Shown: piece by piece, positions 12,881-25,642 of the stretch | Position numbering within the stretch: the first letter of the stretch is position 1 | Layout: the number at the start of each line of letters is the position of its first letter | Source of the DNA: Neodontobutis hainanensis | Taxonomy: Eukaryota; Chordata; Actinopteri; Gobiiformes; Odontobutidae | NCBI GenBank assembly: GCA_024349245.1 | Contig: JALDNG010000021.1 | Coordinates: forward strand, 1,490,501 to 1,554,500 | Reading direction: 5' to 3' | Length of the DNA stretch: 64,000 nucleotides | The notes under the pieces: model-generated | Seen by the model: the letters and a program-made list of their open reading frames with translations, nothing else | Told to the model about the DNA's origin: nothing | The model's database searches: none | Program-made: the position numbers and the translations under genes

Positions 12881-13871
12881 GAGTCCTTTAGGGCTTAGGG
12901 GTCGGGGGCTTGTCTAAACCAGGCCCTATGACTAAACCAGGTGGAAATAGCTTGAAACACCTGACTTTTAGTTTTAACATTTTAAATATCTACAGTATAT
13001 CTCCTTAGGTTTGAGATTTGCAAAATGAAATTATGACTAAGCACTAAAAAGGCAGTATTGGTGATGTTGGTGAGTGAAACGGAGGTGGACGAGCGCAGAT
13101 GGCTGCTGCAGAAGCCTAGCTGCAGATCAGATAAGACAATGCAGAGCGCTCAGTGTTAATTGGGAATTGTGACGCTGCCGATGTTTATCTGTGAAGTGAA
13201 GGGCTCTGATCTGGGATCTGCTGTTCCCTCGCACACACAGACTCACATCTGTCGCACTTCCAGGAGAGGAACACAGCAAAGCAGATGGTCGTCAAGGAGC
13301 AAGAAAGTGAGAGAAAGACGGACAACGCTTTATATAAAGAAAGTACTGTTTTAATTAAAACTGCATCTCTTCATTGACGCTCTGTCTCGCACCCTCGGGT
13401 CCCCCTCACCTCCACCTCACTGTGCCCCCCACCCGCTTGATCACGATGGAGGCTAGACACACTTCTTCCACTCTGCATCAGAACCTCACCTAAACTGTTT
13501 GGGCGTACTTTTTGGTTCAAAACTAATCTTCAGATGTGAAAGCTCTAGCGGCCCATGGTTCAGATCAAACAGCTGTTCTTTGGTTCGGGAAAAAGAGGTG
13601 TTCTCAGTCTGGGCCAAACTGAACCAAAGTCAGGGTTTGTGTGTGAAAGCGCTGTTGTCAATAGTTTCAACATTTAACACAGGAAATCACAGAAAATTAA
13701 TCACATGAAGAATGAGTAGAACGGATATATGTTGGGTTTAAAAACACGTAAAATGCATAAATTATGTTGTTTTATTTTTCTTGCTATGCTGTGACAGAAG
13801 CCTCCTGTGAAGCCTATAGTTTCCTAAATGAGTGCTATAGTTTCAGCAGTTTCAGCTGCTTGTATTAATTC

Positions 13872-13897
13872 TATATATATATATATATATATATATA
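13872..13897. repeat. (TA)n microsatellite
   Basis: About 13 uninterrupted TA units followed by CTGTATATAG, immediately before the SINE at 13907. Confidence 0.95.
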
Positions 13898-13906
13898 CTG
13901 TATATA

Positions 13907-14203
13907 GGGTCGCAGTGGCTCAGTGGTAGGGTGGTTGTCTCTTAACCAGAAGATTAATAGTTCAATTCCAGTTCATACTGTCGTTGTGTCCTTGGGCAAG
14001 ACACTTAACCCACCTTGCCTCCAGTGCCACAGCTCTGGTGTAAGAATGTGTGAGAATGTTTGAAGGCTGGACAGTCCGTAGGGGCAAAATGGCTGCCACG
14101 TCTCCACCACCAGTGTGTGACTGTGGAGTGAATAAATAATGGACTCTGTAAAGTGCTTTGAGAACCTTGAAAAGTGATATATAAATCCAATCCATTATTA
14201 TTT
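13907..14203 (+). mobile_element. tRNA-derived SINE, same body, different 3' tail
   Basis: The head (CAGTGGCTCAGTGGTAG, with a B-box-like AGTTCAATTCC) and the body (TGTGTCCTTGGGCAAGACAC, CTTGCCTCCAGTG) match the SINEs at 12549 and 30420. The 3' end is different: GTAAAGTGCTTTGAGAACC, GAAAAGTGATATATAAAT and an ATT-type end, with no CGCTTTGGATAAAAGCG hairpin. Confidence 0.8.
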
Positions 14204-16386
14204 TATAATAAATTATATAAATATATATAATACTCCAGTCTGATTATTGTATTTCTCCAGTTCAAAAAAACAGGACAAAACCAAAACTAATCCTACAGCT
14301 ACAACAGAAGTAAACCACAACTTATTATCCAGGTCTAAAACAAAACTATGCCCACAAAAAAACCCAAGACAAGATCTTTATAATAAATTAACAGCACTAC
14401 ATCTTGAGTTTATGTCTAAACACACTTTAGTTAAGAGTTTAGAATGAAGCCAAGACTTATCCCGAGGACAAGACCTATGACCAAATCTAGAACTAACCAC
14501 AGCTAAAGACAGTAAGTAACACAAGTCAAAACATCACCAACGTCAAGCTTAAAGTTAGGAAAAGTGACTAAAGAGTCGCCTGTAGGTTTAACGCTGATAT
14601 GAGCTCTGGTTTAAACTTAAGATTGATACATATTCATTCATTTAAATCCATAAACTAACTATTAAAAGGACAGAGAGGAACAGGCGAGTGTAGCAGCGGG
14701 AAAGACAAGAGAAGAGTGATAAAGATGAACAGATTTATGGTTTGGAGCAGAGGTAATGAAGGGAGAGAAAAGAAGTAATGGACGGAGGAGTGGAGAGAGT
14801 GGGGCGAGGGCTGTGGTGCTGCCTCCGCGGATCAATCACAGTTTATGGGACGATCCATTTAAGGAACGAGGGAACAGAGAAGAGAAAAGGACTGGGACGG
14901 ATGGAGACTGAGTTCATATTGAATTTTGTTACATTCAGAGATACCAGCATCAGTGCTAACTAGTCCACTCAAATACTGTTCAAAAAATGTATTATGGATA
15001 AAGGTTCAAACAAAAAGTCATATCCCAGTCACCCTGGGCTAACCTAGAGATATTAGAGAGAGACTTTTACACAATATCACAGCAAATCGCACAGAGGGCT
15101 CATAAGGGTATTTAATCTCATTTATTAATGTTGTTGATTATAAAATAGCACAAACTGCAAAAGAAACAATGAGAAACATGACTTTCTTCATACAATTTGG
15201 GAGCTAGAGTCAGTTAAACAGCAGCCAGACCAACATCATCGTCTGAGAAACTGGGAGCGACTGCAGACATTTTGTGGGTCGACCCCGAACGGTGGGGGGG
15301 CCGCGCTGTAACAAGGCCCCCGCTGAGATTAAATGCTCTGAAAGTAATGACCTTCAAAAAGTGCAGAGACAGAGACGAGCGGGACAAGGCGGCGCATCAG
15401 AAATACTCTAAAACAGTAAAGAGCAGGAAGCAGGAATGTAATTAAGTCTGATGAAACAGTAGAGTGAGAAATAAAAAAAAGAGGAATACTGTACAAAACT
15501 AATATACCCACCTGTTATTGTTATTATCAATGTTTAATGGAAAAAGAAAAAAAAACTTCTCTTTATAATGATTGTCAGTGCATGTCTCTGTTCTAGTTCT
15601 GAAATCAACACTCTTTGCTTAAAGCTATCTTGTAAAAATAGAAATTTAAAGCTGCAAAGAACCCTGTGGAAGGATCATGTTAATGCTTCCTGAGCCACTC
15701 AGGAGTCATAAAACATGTCTACGGCCATGTTGAGTTTTTGGCTCGAGACGTTATAAAAGAAACCAAAGAGCAGCCTGTCTTTAGAATGATCAACAGGATT
15801 TAAACTCTGTCCAAACAGGACCAATATAAAAGAAAGTTTAGGACAAAAATCTCTGCAGTTCCAGAGACGTATATTCTGATTGATCAGATTCTTTATTTGT
15901 ATGTACAGGTGACAAAGTTTAGCGGTTGTTTAACATTGTATGATACAAAGTAATGAAGATTATTATCAACTTTAGCTTTGTGTTTATTTTTAAAGACACA
16001 TCAATGAATATGCACAACTAGAGCTATGACGTCAATGTGGATAATGCTGGAAGGCAAAACAAAACACCTGGAGTTACTTAAAGAGCTCTCCTTAGGAAAA
16101 AGGCTGCAGGTCGAAATGATTTTCACATGAGATGCATACAAAGAACAACAACGATACAAAAATGTGACTGTGTAGGTAAAAACAGGCTTTTGTTTTTTTT
16201 AAATCGAGCAGTTAAAATAGCGGTTGGCAGGAGGCAGTGAGTTGTCCGCCACAACTTGGAGTAAAGAGACAACAACTGGTTGTTATTCATTAGAAAACAC
16301 TGCAAAAGGAAGCAATAAACTACAGAAGAGCATCAATAAAAGTGCTCAAGTCTACAACTCAGTTCTCACCAGTTTAGCGTCTAAAG
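14204..16386. other. intron sequence, degenerate CTAAAC repeat
   Basis: 14212-14232 is AT-rich simple sequence. 14275-14530 is rich in AACTAATCC, GTCTAAAAC and CTAAAC words, a degenerate repeat also seen at 45120, 48155 and 50255. 14640-14900 is purine-rich on the plus strand. No gene seen. Confidence 0.45.
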
Positions 16387-16815
16387 CAGGGGTCACCAAC
16401 ACGTCCCCCTCCTTCCAAGAAGCTCCCTAAGACTTAATGAATTAGTGACGGTATCTAACGATGGGAGCCTGCTCCTGTCCAAGAGCCGACTGAATGTCAT
16501 GTGCTGCTGTTTAACCAATCATGTGAGGACAGACAAGGATCATACCACCCAGCAGAGAGGGGCGGGGCTCAGGTACAGGTGCGCTGAACAGGACTGAGGA
16601 CAGGAGGAGAAGAGAGGAGCCAATACAAAAGTAAGTGAGTGACAGTAGGAAAAGAAGCAGCATTGGGATGCATTATGAAAACACAAAGCAAGAATGCAGA
16701 ATTTTTAAGATTAAAGTGACATGTTGTGTACAAGAGGATATGATCGCAATGGCTAAAACTTTATTCAGAGCTAGCCTTTCTCCTCTTTAAGGGAACCCCT
16801 TTAAAGGTCTTCGAG

Positions 16816-17125
16816 TAAGGGGCCACCAAATATACAATATACCTCCGTCCACCAGAGGGCAGGCTCCAAAAGCATAAATATAAGGAGAAATTCAATGGCG
16901 ACTTTAAGAGTAAAAATCATGTTTACAGCCTGGTACAAAAGATGGCTCCGGTGTCTAGAGCTAAGTTTTCACTACATGACAACTCTGGGGGGGGTGAATT
17001 TTTTATTAATATGTCCGTTTATGCAATATGAAAACTATAGTTTTACTATGCAGTAAAAGCCGAAAAGCTCGTATTTAACCAGCATTTGCTCTGTGTTAAG
17101 GCCAATGTCAGTGAATGTGGGAGCA
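16816..17125 (+). repeat. dispersed repeat, copy A
   Basis: Shares TCCACCAGAGGGCAGGCTCC, AAATATAAGG, GGCGACTTTA, a CTAC(A/G)TGACAACTCTGGGG block, TCCGTTTA and ACTATG..TTAAAAGCC with copy B at 34040-34318, in the same order. Copy A keeps a segment of about 50 bases (around 16910-16965, with GTTTACAGCCTGGTACAAAA) that copy B lacks. The family is not named here. Confidence 0.75.
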
Positions 17126-17514
17126 ATGAGCTCACAACACACATTTATTTACAATCTATAATACAGAGACCAAAAAAGTACGTTTAGAAGCGGACTGTTA
17201 GATGAACATTTAAATAAGTCCATAAGAGTAAACCTGAGTGGCTACACTTGACACAGACCCCTCTACTCCATCTGTGACGGTCATCCGACTGAGTACACAA
17301 GTATCTGTGCATTTGGAATTGCATTGTTTAGATTTGACAGCATTTGTGTTTTTATTTTAAATGCACAAAATGCATTTACAGTACATAAACAAAATGCACA
17401 TACTAAACTAAACTAAATGGTTTTTTGTTATGTTTTATTGCAAAATCTGTAAAAAAAAATTGCATTTTGGACACCAACATTTTGTAAATGTTCAAAGTTA
17501 ATGTTCTGGAATAA

Positions 17515-17523
<9 letters not shown>

Positions 17524-17558
<35 letters not shown>
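17524..17558. repeat. (TA)n microsatellite
   Basis: About 17 uninterrupted AT units after an A-run. Confidence 0.95.
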
Positions 17559-17561
<3 letters not shown>

Positions 17562-17738
17562 TTGGAATAAGCTATGAGAATCAATGTTACAAACACAAGT
17601 TCTCGCTGCAATTTTAATTTTGTAAAAGTAGCTTTCTGAGGAAAAAAGGTTGGCGACCCCTTTACATTGAGGTTTATTTCTATGTCCATAAAGTTCGTTT
17701 AGGTGAACACTGCCACACAGATTGTGGTATTGTACCTT

Positions 17739-17760
17739 CATCCATCCATCCATCCATCGA
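17739..17760. repeat. (CATC)n microsatellite
   Basis: Four to five CATC units. The complementary GATG repeat is the tail of the LINE at 18958, so this may be the end of a lost insertion, but there is no other sign of one. Confidence 0.8.
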
Positions 17761-17762
17761 TT

Positions 17763-18945
17763 CATTACAAAGTAAAGCCTACTGCTGGCAAATAACGCTT
17801 GTTGGCTTTATTCAAAAACACCTGATTGCAGAATTAGTAGAAATACAGGATGTACAGATCTATTTAAGTTGCTATGTAAATCTTAAGTGACCTGTGTTGT
17901 CATGGTTACTGGGGGAAAAAAAGTTCCAGAATTACTGTTGTCATGGTCACACTATGTCATAGCATCAGGTTGAGGCAGGTCTTTCAGATTATTTTGTACT
18001 GTACACTTTGAAACAGAAATGCAGCTCAACAGCTTTAAGTTCTGTTGAATTGTGAAATGGATAAGAAAGCACATGCCCAAAAAGCCTCAACTACTAAAGC
18101 CCTGTGTGAGCTGAGTGAGCAGTAAAGACACATTTTTTACAGGCGCAGCAATTGTCAAGAGTTGTATGAAGTCTCCCAAAAAGTTCACAATACTGTCCAA
18201 TTCTACAGTCCTGCTATACTCAGGGTTAGGAAACAGAGAATGCAAAATGCTGTACTTAACCAAAACAAGTATCTCAATTCAAAAGCTGCTTTCACTTTAA
18301 GAGCACGCTTACTTCCGCTACTGCATCGTCTGGGAACCAAATTGAAAGAGGCAGTTGCTTAAATTGACAAATAGTAATTGCACTTTTAAAGGAGCAGTGT
18401 GTGCGTGTTTGTCAGTGATCTGATTTGTGTAAATTATGATGTATTAGTCTATTAACCTGAGGGATAGGTTTACTTTTTACAGTTATTTTGAAATTGCTGG
18501 AATTAGTCAAACATGCTCCTTTTTATTTGACAGCTACACACAGTTATTGATTGACTATAAACAATGCTAACGCAGCATCATTTTACAAAGTTTGTTCTTA
18601 GTACAAAGTGTATTGTCATATTGTCTATAAATGTTGTTTTTATTGCTATTTGTTATTTCTCCGAAACACAATATATTTGAGCTGGTGTTATGTTCTTTAT
18701 TGTGTAACCATCGATGCACTATTCAGAAAAAAAGACAAGCGACTTTAATGTGTATTTCCGAAATCAACAGACTATGTAATATTGAGATATTAATGGTAAT
18801 ATTATGTGACGTTGTACATTTGGTGTTGCAGGACCCAAAATGGCAGATATTGCTGTGTGATTATGAGGTTTTATGCCAGACTGTATTTTCAAAAAAGAAA
18901 CATGAATGTGCTTCCCTTCCAGCAGTGTTCAGTTTGTAGAAAGTA
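17763..18945. other. intron sequence, nothing recognised
   Basis: One copy of the dispersed motif TTTTAAAGGAGCAGTGTGTG at 18385-18404. No gene or other repeat recognised. Confidence 0.4.
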
Positions 18946-19532
18946 GAAGTAGAAAGCATCCATCCATCCATCCATCTTCTACCGCTTATCCGTGGGTCGC
19001 GGGGGCAGCAGTCTAAGCAGAGACGCCCAGACTTCCCTCTCCCCAGACACTTCCTCCAGCTCTTCCGGGGGGATACCGAGGCGTTCCCAGGCCAGCCGAG
19101 AGACATAGTCCCTCCAGCGTGTCCTAGGTCTTCCCCGAGGTCTCCTCCCGGTGGGACATGCCCGGAACACCTCCCTAGGGAGGCTTCCGGGAGGCATCCG
19201 AAACAGATGCCCGAGCCACCTCAGCTGGCTCCTCTCGATGTGAAGGAGCAGCGGCTCTACTTTGAGCTCCTCCCGAGTGACGGAGCTCCTCACCCTATCT
19301 CTAAGGGAGCGCCCCGCCACTCTGCGGAGAAAGCTCATTTCGGCCACTTGTATCTGGGATCTTGTTCTTTCGGTCATGACCCAAAGCTCATGACCATAGG
19401 TGAGAGTAGGAACATAGATCGACCGGTAAATCCAGAGCTTTGCCTTACAGCTCAGCTCCTTCTTCACCACGACAGACCGGTACATCGACCGCATTACTGC
19501 AGAAGCTGCACCGAGTGAGGGAAGTAGAAAGC
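18946..19532 (-). mobile_element. 5'-truncated LINE, 3' end with open reading frame and target duplication
   Basis: Minus-strand insertion (18958-19520) bounded by a perfect 12-bp target duplication GAAGTAGAAAGC (18946-18957 and 19521-19532). The frame 19494-18979 (171 codons, no stop) is the C-terminal part of a LINE reverse transcriptase: PTLTYGHELWVMTERTRSQI, the SFLRRVAG helix, LRWLGHLFRMPPGSLP, the basic GRRPRGRPRTRWRDYVSRL and WASLLRLLPPRP. A very short 3' UTR follows (GGATAAGCGGTAGAAG), then (GATG)n. An endonuclease and the RT core are absent. Intactness and the exact duplication indicate a recent insertion. The clade is uncertain (RTE/Rex3-like or Rex1-like). Confidence 0.9.
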
Positions 19533-19640
19533 AGTGGGACTGGAAAAAGATGTTCTAGGAATAAACAATATATTGCCTGTATTAGAGTAAGACAGTTGCT
19601 CAAGAGGAAACAGGGATCACAGACAGAGGGTAAAGACCTA

Positions 19641-19722
19641 AAGGAAACAGACCCAGAATCAAACTCAAGACTGTCTTTTTTGTGGTACGCACTCTTCCAG
19701 ATGAGCCACCGAGGCGCACTGC
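19641..19722 (-). repeat. tRNA-like sequence / SINE head remnant
   Basis: On the minus strand a box-A-like GTGGCTCATCTGGAAGAGTGC is followed about 35 bases later by a box-B-like GAGTTTGATTCTGGG. The stems are too diverged for a functional tRNA and no SINE body follows. Confidence 0.45.
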
Positions 19723-20904
19723 AAAAAGTGTTTTTGATTGTTGTGCTGGTATAACTGTCAACTACAAAATTATTAAAATGTATCTGTATTTTGCTTGTTT
19801 CAACTGTGAACAAATGTAGAATTTTACCAGAAACAAATGGACGTTGGTTTCAATAGAAGTGAAAAACCCATATTTTACAGACTGTATGTTCATTGCATGT
19901 GCATTGTCTAGAACTTGGTCTCCTACATAGCTTCGCTCCAACTCTCTGCTGCCATGACGACGCTGAAGAGCCTTAAGAGAACAAACAGAGGGACATCTGA
20001 GCATGCCCACTGCGGCTCACCTGGCACAATGCATATTTAGCATTACGCAAAGCCCTGATGGTTTGTGCAAAAGGCCTCTGACAGAATGACAGACAGACAC
20101 ATCCAAAATCCACAGGCGTTAATAAGTCAGCGCACGTCACCTGCTGTCAGAGCCAAAGAAACAAACATGCACAAGCTGTAGCTATAAATATCCATCTGCC
20201 ACTCAAAGTGAATCAGTTGTCTATCCCCAAGCTGCTGTCCCACATAACCAGTCATCTGAGCTCTGGATTTTCAGAGTCGCAAAGAAAATTCATTTTGGAT
20301 GACAAATGTTAAGGAATTTTAGCTCTTCTTTTACCTTTGTAGTAGTCTCCTGGATTAACGTTGGAATATACAAAGTGTACATTTGATGATACATGCCACA
20401 TTTTTTGTCTTTTATTGGTCATACAGAATTATTGTTTCTGTTCTAAATAAAAACAGAAAAGTGAGGTGGATGGGACATAAACCCTGAACAAATTTGTAAT
20501 AGCATTAAAGCATTTATTTATCTATCCATTATTTCTCCCGAGGCTTCTACAAAACTTATTGTTTTTTTACTTCTCATTGGGTCATGAAAAGAAAAGACAG
20601 AAGACAGAGAACTCCTCGGCTGTCAATAGGAAGTGTGTAAATGCCTTTCTTGTTTTGTGCTTTGGGCCAATCAGTAATGAGTAAACAAACACAGCGCCCC
20701 CTCAGGCCAATCTGGACTGCTTCAGGAACGGCAAAAGGAAGTCAGATTATGTGGAAAATATGTTTTGGTGTAGAAAAACTGCTCAAAACAGACAGCTACA
20801 GTGACTTTGCCCTTGTGGCATAAATTAATGAGAGGAAATAGAGCAAGAAGAAAAGCCTGCTTGAAACTATAATGTAAGCTTATCTCTGTCCCACCAACTC
20901 CACC

Positions 20905-21045
20905 TCTGCTGCTGAAACATTCCACCATGCCTTCATAATCTTCAGACTGGACTACTGCAGCAGCATTCTTTACGGCCTTCCTTCCTTAAACGTCAGTACG
21001 TTCAAAACTCCGCTGCCCGGTTGTTGTTTGGTTTAGAAGCATTAA
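20905..21045 (+). mobile_element. L2/CR1-type LINE reverse-transcriptase fragment
   Basis: One plus-strand frame from 20920 reads FHHAFIIFRLDYCSSILYGL then PS. This is the conserved motif (HAFISSRLDYCNSLLYGLP in relatives) near the C-terminal side of L2/CR1-type reverse transcriptases. The frame breaks afterwards. A short internal relic. Confidence 0.7.
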
Positions 21046-23435
21046 TAATGCAAATTGGGGAGTGACAGTCTAGACTAACTCTTTTTTTTGTTTATTTTAT
21101 TGTGTTGTAGAACAAGCATGAAATGAAAATGATCTCATTAGCCTTTTAGAAATGCTGATGTTTATGCCGTATCATTTGGACTTGGTTGTTACTGTTATAG
21201 ACTGGACGACAAACAGTGTCTGCAGTATTGTCACAATTCCCAGTCTTAGTGTTTCTAAAAGAACTGAGTATAGATCCTATCTGAAAGCACAGCTAAACCT
21301 ATGCACATTACAGGTTATGAAAAGGCTGTCTGTCTTTGTTCTTATAAACAAATTGTGAAAAGATTCACGATTGCACAAGTCAGCAGTAACGGTTTTCCAA
21401 AATGAGACGAAATCGAAGTTAATGACCAAACTTAAAACTCAATTGTGAATTAATCAGACTTAAGCGGTTAGACAGTGGAGTATACTCTTAGGAGCTCAAC
21501 TCCTTTAAACCAACCTCCCACTGAAGTGGATCTCTGCCACCTCTTTAGTGGAGTTAGTCACAAGATATTAATGTGAGCTCAGCGGATGGAGCTCCAGCCC
21601 TGGGCGCACACTCCACTCTGTCTGACATTTTGAAGAAGCAGAGGTGCAGCGTTGTTCATACAGACTCACACACTCACAGTTCAGCTTTAAGCATCACCCG
21701 AACGTCTTTTCCTCTCTAACAGTCGTCATGGATACTGACCCACATTCGAGCCAACGCAGAGACATGTCTTTTCATTTACATTCACCTCAAATAATTTACT
21801 GTCACCAAATGTGGACCTGCTGCATCGGAAGCAGCTGCCACATAATGAGCTGTCAGAAGTTGCCCCTAGTTGATGTTGATAACAGTTTTAATTTTTGCAA
21901 TACGGGTTACTTTTTGATGTGGTTAAAATGGTAAAAATGATTTTAGGAATGTGTACAGGCTAGCCTGCTCAATAAACTTAGCTATTTAACGATGTGTTGT
22001 CCAAAACCCCTTATGGATTCTGTAAATGCACATAAAGGTATTTATTTTCTGTTTCCATCTCCAGCCAAACCCTTTAAATACAATAATGCTTAAAATGTTT
22101 TTTCTTTCCCAAATCCCATATCATTTCAAGAATGCTCTGTGGAGAAAAAATGTCATGTTGAATGTAATGATCAGGAAGGGAAAACGTTGTCGGACTGGAA
22201 CTGGACAGTCTGCCTCACTGGACTAAAAAAGAAACACCCACAAATAAAACTATTACTATATTATATTATATTACTATATTTATTACTATCACATCACAGA
22301 CATTTATTGTCAGGACAAAAAGATGTACCCAATTAATCATTGTCTAAACATAGCTCAGAATTATGCAATCAAAACTGTGTACCAGACGTCTATTTGGTTA
22401 AATAGGGATGGACTGATGAGGCATTAGTTTAACACAGTGTAAAGGGTCAGACTCCAAACATGCCCTAAAGACCCACAGAGCAGTCCTGCTTCATTATCTT
22501 CAAAGTGAAAGCTGTCAATCACACTGGTCTGTCAATCAATCTGTGTTGATATATTTGGAAAGATTGCAAATTGATTTAATAAATACTTTCAACAGGTTTT
22601 TCATTGTAGGTGACCCAAATACTTGTAGGCACTGTTGTAAATAACGATCTGAACCTATCTATGAATGTCTTTTCCAGCACAGCACAATTTCTTACACTGT
22701 TGCTATGGTTACACAACATCTACAAATCAAATGTTGAAGCTGCTACTTTACTATAATCTGTCTTCAATTAGCTTTTTGTCTTCTGTAGGTGTTGTTTCTG
22801 TCGCTTGGTGTTGATTAAATTTGGAGTGAAATTAGTGAGATGTTCAGCCAGGATGAGTGGAGGCGTTCTGGTTGCACCTCTTTGGGTTAATTTTATCAAC
22901 TAGAACCACAACGAACAAGAAGACACTACATTGTTATTGTATTCTCACATCACATCCACTCTTTTAGCACTCTTCTGTGCTAAACGTCTGCAGTTGTAAG
23001 ATGTCATTACAGCATTAGGAGGCTGCTGATTATCCTCACTCATCTCGTCTGTGTTGGACTTCTGCCAGCGCAGTGCTTTTTTTAGTTTTACTCAAAGTCT
23101 TATTTTTAAGCCGTCTGAGTTACAAAACTTTACCCTTTTCTTTTCATCTTCAAGGATATGTACACACCTGTATTCCACTTTATTTAGTTTGCACCAAAAC
23201 AGAAAACAATCCATTTCGATAGGTCCCAGAGCAAAACGCCCCCGTTCACCGAGTGTTCAGTTCATTTTAAACTACGGACCAAGTAAGAAAAATCAAAGCC
23301 TTTCTCAAGAAACAGTGATGGTGCTGTCGGCCTAAATAATAATAAGGCTTGTTTTCGTCCTGTTTTTTTGCTTTATTTGATGGCAGGTTGACAGTAAGGA
23401 CAGGGTGAGAGAGGAGGGAGCGTCTTTGGGAAAAC
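21046..23435. other. intron sequence, nothing recognised
   Basis: Only an ATT-rich low-complexity patch (about 22250-22290). No gene or repeat recognised. Confidence 0.4.
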
Positions 23436-23503
23436 AACTCGAGCGAAACTCAAACCGGGTCAAACTTGGATGTGCTCTACCAACTGAGCTAGCGGATGTC
23501 CTA
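23436..23503 (-). repeat. tRNA-like sequence / SINE head remnant
   Basis: The minus strand has a near-consensus A box and D-arm (CTAGCTCAGTTGGTAGAGCA) and a B-box-like GGTTTGAGTTTCG about 30 bases on. No matching acceptor stem is evident and no SINE body follows. Most likely a tRNA-derived retroposon head. Confidence 0.5.
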
Positions 23504-25505
23504 TTTTATTGATGGACAATATTCTTTAGGTTATTTTTCTTTTGCTTTCATTGCATGTCACCTACAATTTAGGTAACATTGGATCATGGGATTTTTTAAA
23601 CACACCCTTAAAAGGCCTGTGTATTAATCCAAAATTATACATCCCTTGCATAAATTGTCTTCAGTTGTATGATCCTTTGACAATTTAGCAGCACTGCCCT
23701 AATGTTCATGGGACTAAATTAAGAAGTGACGCATCATACCCAAGTCAGTAAAACCTTTTATTAGAAGTATATTCAAGACAGCAATGCCTCACGTACGTTT
23801 CTTCACCTTGTGGCATGAGCTTCACACATTTTATTTCTAGTTTCCTCATCCTTACTGGGAAAAAAAGTTATGCTTGTGTTTTGCTTTCATCAATCCACAC
23901 AAATGCACAGCGCAGGAGGAAATGAACCAAGCAGAGTCGTTAGTGCCACAGCAGCTGCCAGTCCATTCATATCATTATAGCGACGCTGAATGACGCTAAT
24001 GAGCGATACACCGTTTACAGGCAGTCTTGCATGTGAGCAGAAGAAGTAGAGCTTAATGAATGGAGTCAAATGCTTTAGATATGCCTTTTCCTAAAACATT
24101 AAACGCTAAAAAAATCATATCAGATAGCAAGACTTACAACAGACGCTAGTTTCCTGTTTGCTTTTAGTGTCATCCAAAAGAAGTTGAATGAGTTGTTATG
24201 AAAGAGAGCTACATAAAGGAATGAAGGCAGGATGGCGGGTTATTAAGACTTGTTATGATTCAAATAGATGGAAATGATTGATCAATGGCATACTTTTTGG
24301 AAGTGATTATGCAAATGCAAAAGCCTTTGAAAACCATTTACATTTTGAATTGCATAACCTTTATGCTATATGGTGTCCACACTTTTACACTTTTGACAAA
24401 TCTTGGGTTGTCTTTTAGCATTGGCAGAAGAAAGCTGATGCTCCAGTCATGAGTGTTAAAAAGTGCTCTTTAGTCGGTAAATGTAGACAGAAAAGAAGTT
24501 TTAATACAGAAGTACTGGGTCAAGAAAAGCTTGGATAGGGCAACTTCTAATTTTCTGCATTCTTCAACTCTGTAAAGTTTTTTTTTTAACATAGAATAAG
24601 AATGGTCCCAAAGTGTAAAGCTTCTCATTCAAGTTGGTATCTCCCCTCTATCTAAAAAGGTTAGAAAGGAAGTTACAAAGTGCTACTTTAAAGCACAGTG
24701 TGTTGACATATTAGAATCTTTTCTACATATCCATGGGGACAGAGGACAATGTCTTTAAAACAAAGATACAGTATGTCATTTTCTACTCTTCTCTTGAAAG
24801 ATTGAATCAATAGTGATATAAAATTGTAAAGGGAAAGTGCCAGCTTTGATTTGTTGGTTTACACTGACACAATTAGAAAAAGTAAAAAGGGACACAAAGT
24901 GAAGATGTGTAGTACAGAGTTTAAGATAATGCAAGCTTGCTACAGTTGATTATTTCGCTCTACACAAATATTATTAAAATAAAAGCACTATTTAAGCCAA
25001 CTAAAAGCTTGTATTTATTGGCTGGTGATACAATCATTAAAAAAAGGTTTAAACCTGGCCCATGAGTGATTTTGCTCCAAATCTGACTTTCTTGTGGCTG
25101 ACAGCACTTCCCTGAAACCTGAGGGAAAAAAACTGTCAAGTGAATGATGCAAACACAAGAAAGTCGACCAAGGAGGACTCCGAAGTTATACCTGGTGGAA
25201 GACTGACTGAATATATATTCTTAAAAAAGGTTCGTCAGCTACAGGCACTGATTGTTCAAGTCAAGTTGTTCTTTTTCTTGTCTTCCCCAGAACAGTCATA
25301 AGTTAAGTTGTTTTTTTGTAATGAAGATTGTAGTTATTTGAAACAGTTAAGCCCCTCACTTTGAATTGTATGTTTAATCTGTGCAAAGTGGGCTGTGTAC
25401 AACTGTGTATCCCTTACTGCTTTCACAAGAAATAAGAGGTTTTAGATACGTCTTTGATCAACAGCAGACATTTTGATAGTTTGTTTGGATCATGCAGACG
25501 GACAT
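23504..25505. other. intron sequence, nothing recognised
   Basis: No supported gene, and no repeat recognised. Confidence 0.4.
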
Positions 25506-25642
25506 TATTAATGATCTTAGAAAAGCAGTTGTTGCTGCAGGTCAACCTGGAAAGTGTTTTAAAAGGATTCACAAACAATTTGGAGTTCATTGTTGTACAG
25601 TGAGTAAGATTATTCACAAATAAATAGCATTTAAGACGGTTC
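25506..25642 (+). mobile_element. Tc1-like transposase N-terminal fragment
   Basis: The plus frame reads LRKAVVAAGQPGKCFKRIHK then QFGVH.CTVSKIIHK, followed by a stop and AFKTV. This is the helix-turn-helix DNA-binding region at the N-terminus of fish Tc1-family transposases. The rest of the element and its inverted repeats are not recognisable nearby. Confidence 0.75.

Larger units (their letters stand above)
16387..17662. mobile_element. hAT-like element remnant with nested repeat
   Basis: The left end CAGGGGTCACCAAC (16387-16400) and the right end GTTGGCGACCCCTT (17649-17662) are inverted repeats matching at 12 of 14 positions and have the CAGGGGT start typical of hAT elements. The flanking 8-mers do not match, so the target duplication has decayed or the ends belong to different copies. 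No transposase frame was seen. Inside lie a dispersed repeat (16816-17125) and a TA microsatellite. Confidence 0.5.

Noticed and set aside
19207..19518. 103-codon plus-strand frame
   Set aside because: Antisense shadow of the LINE reverse-transcriptase frame.
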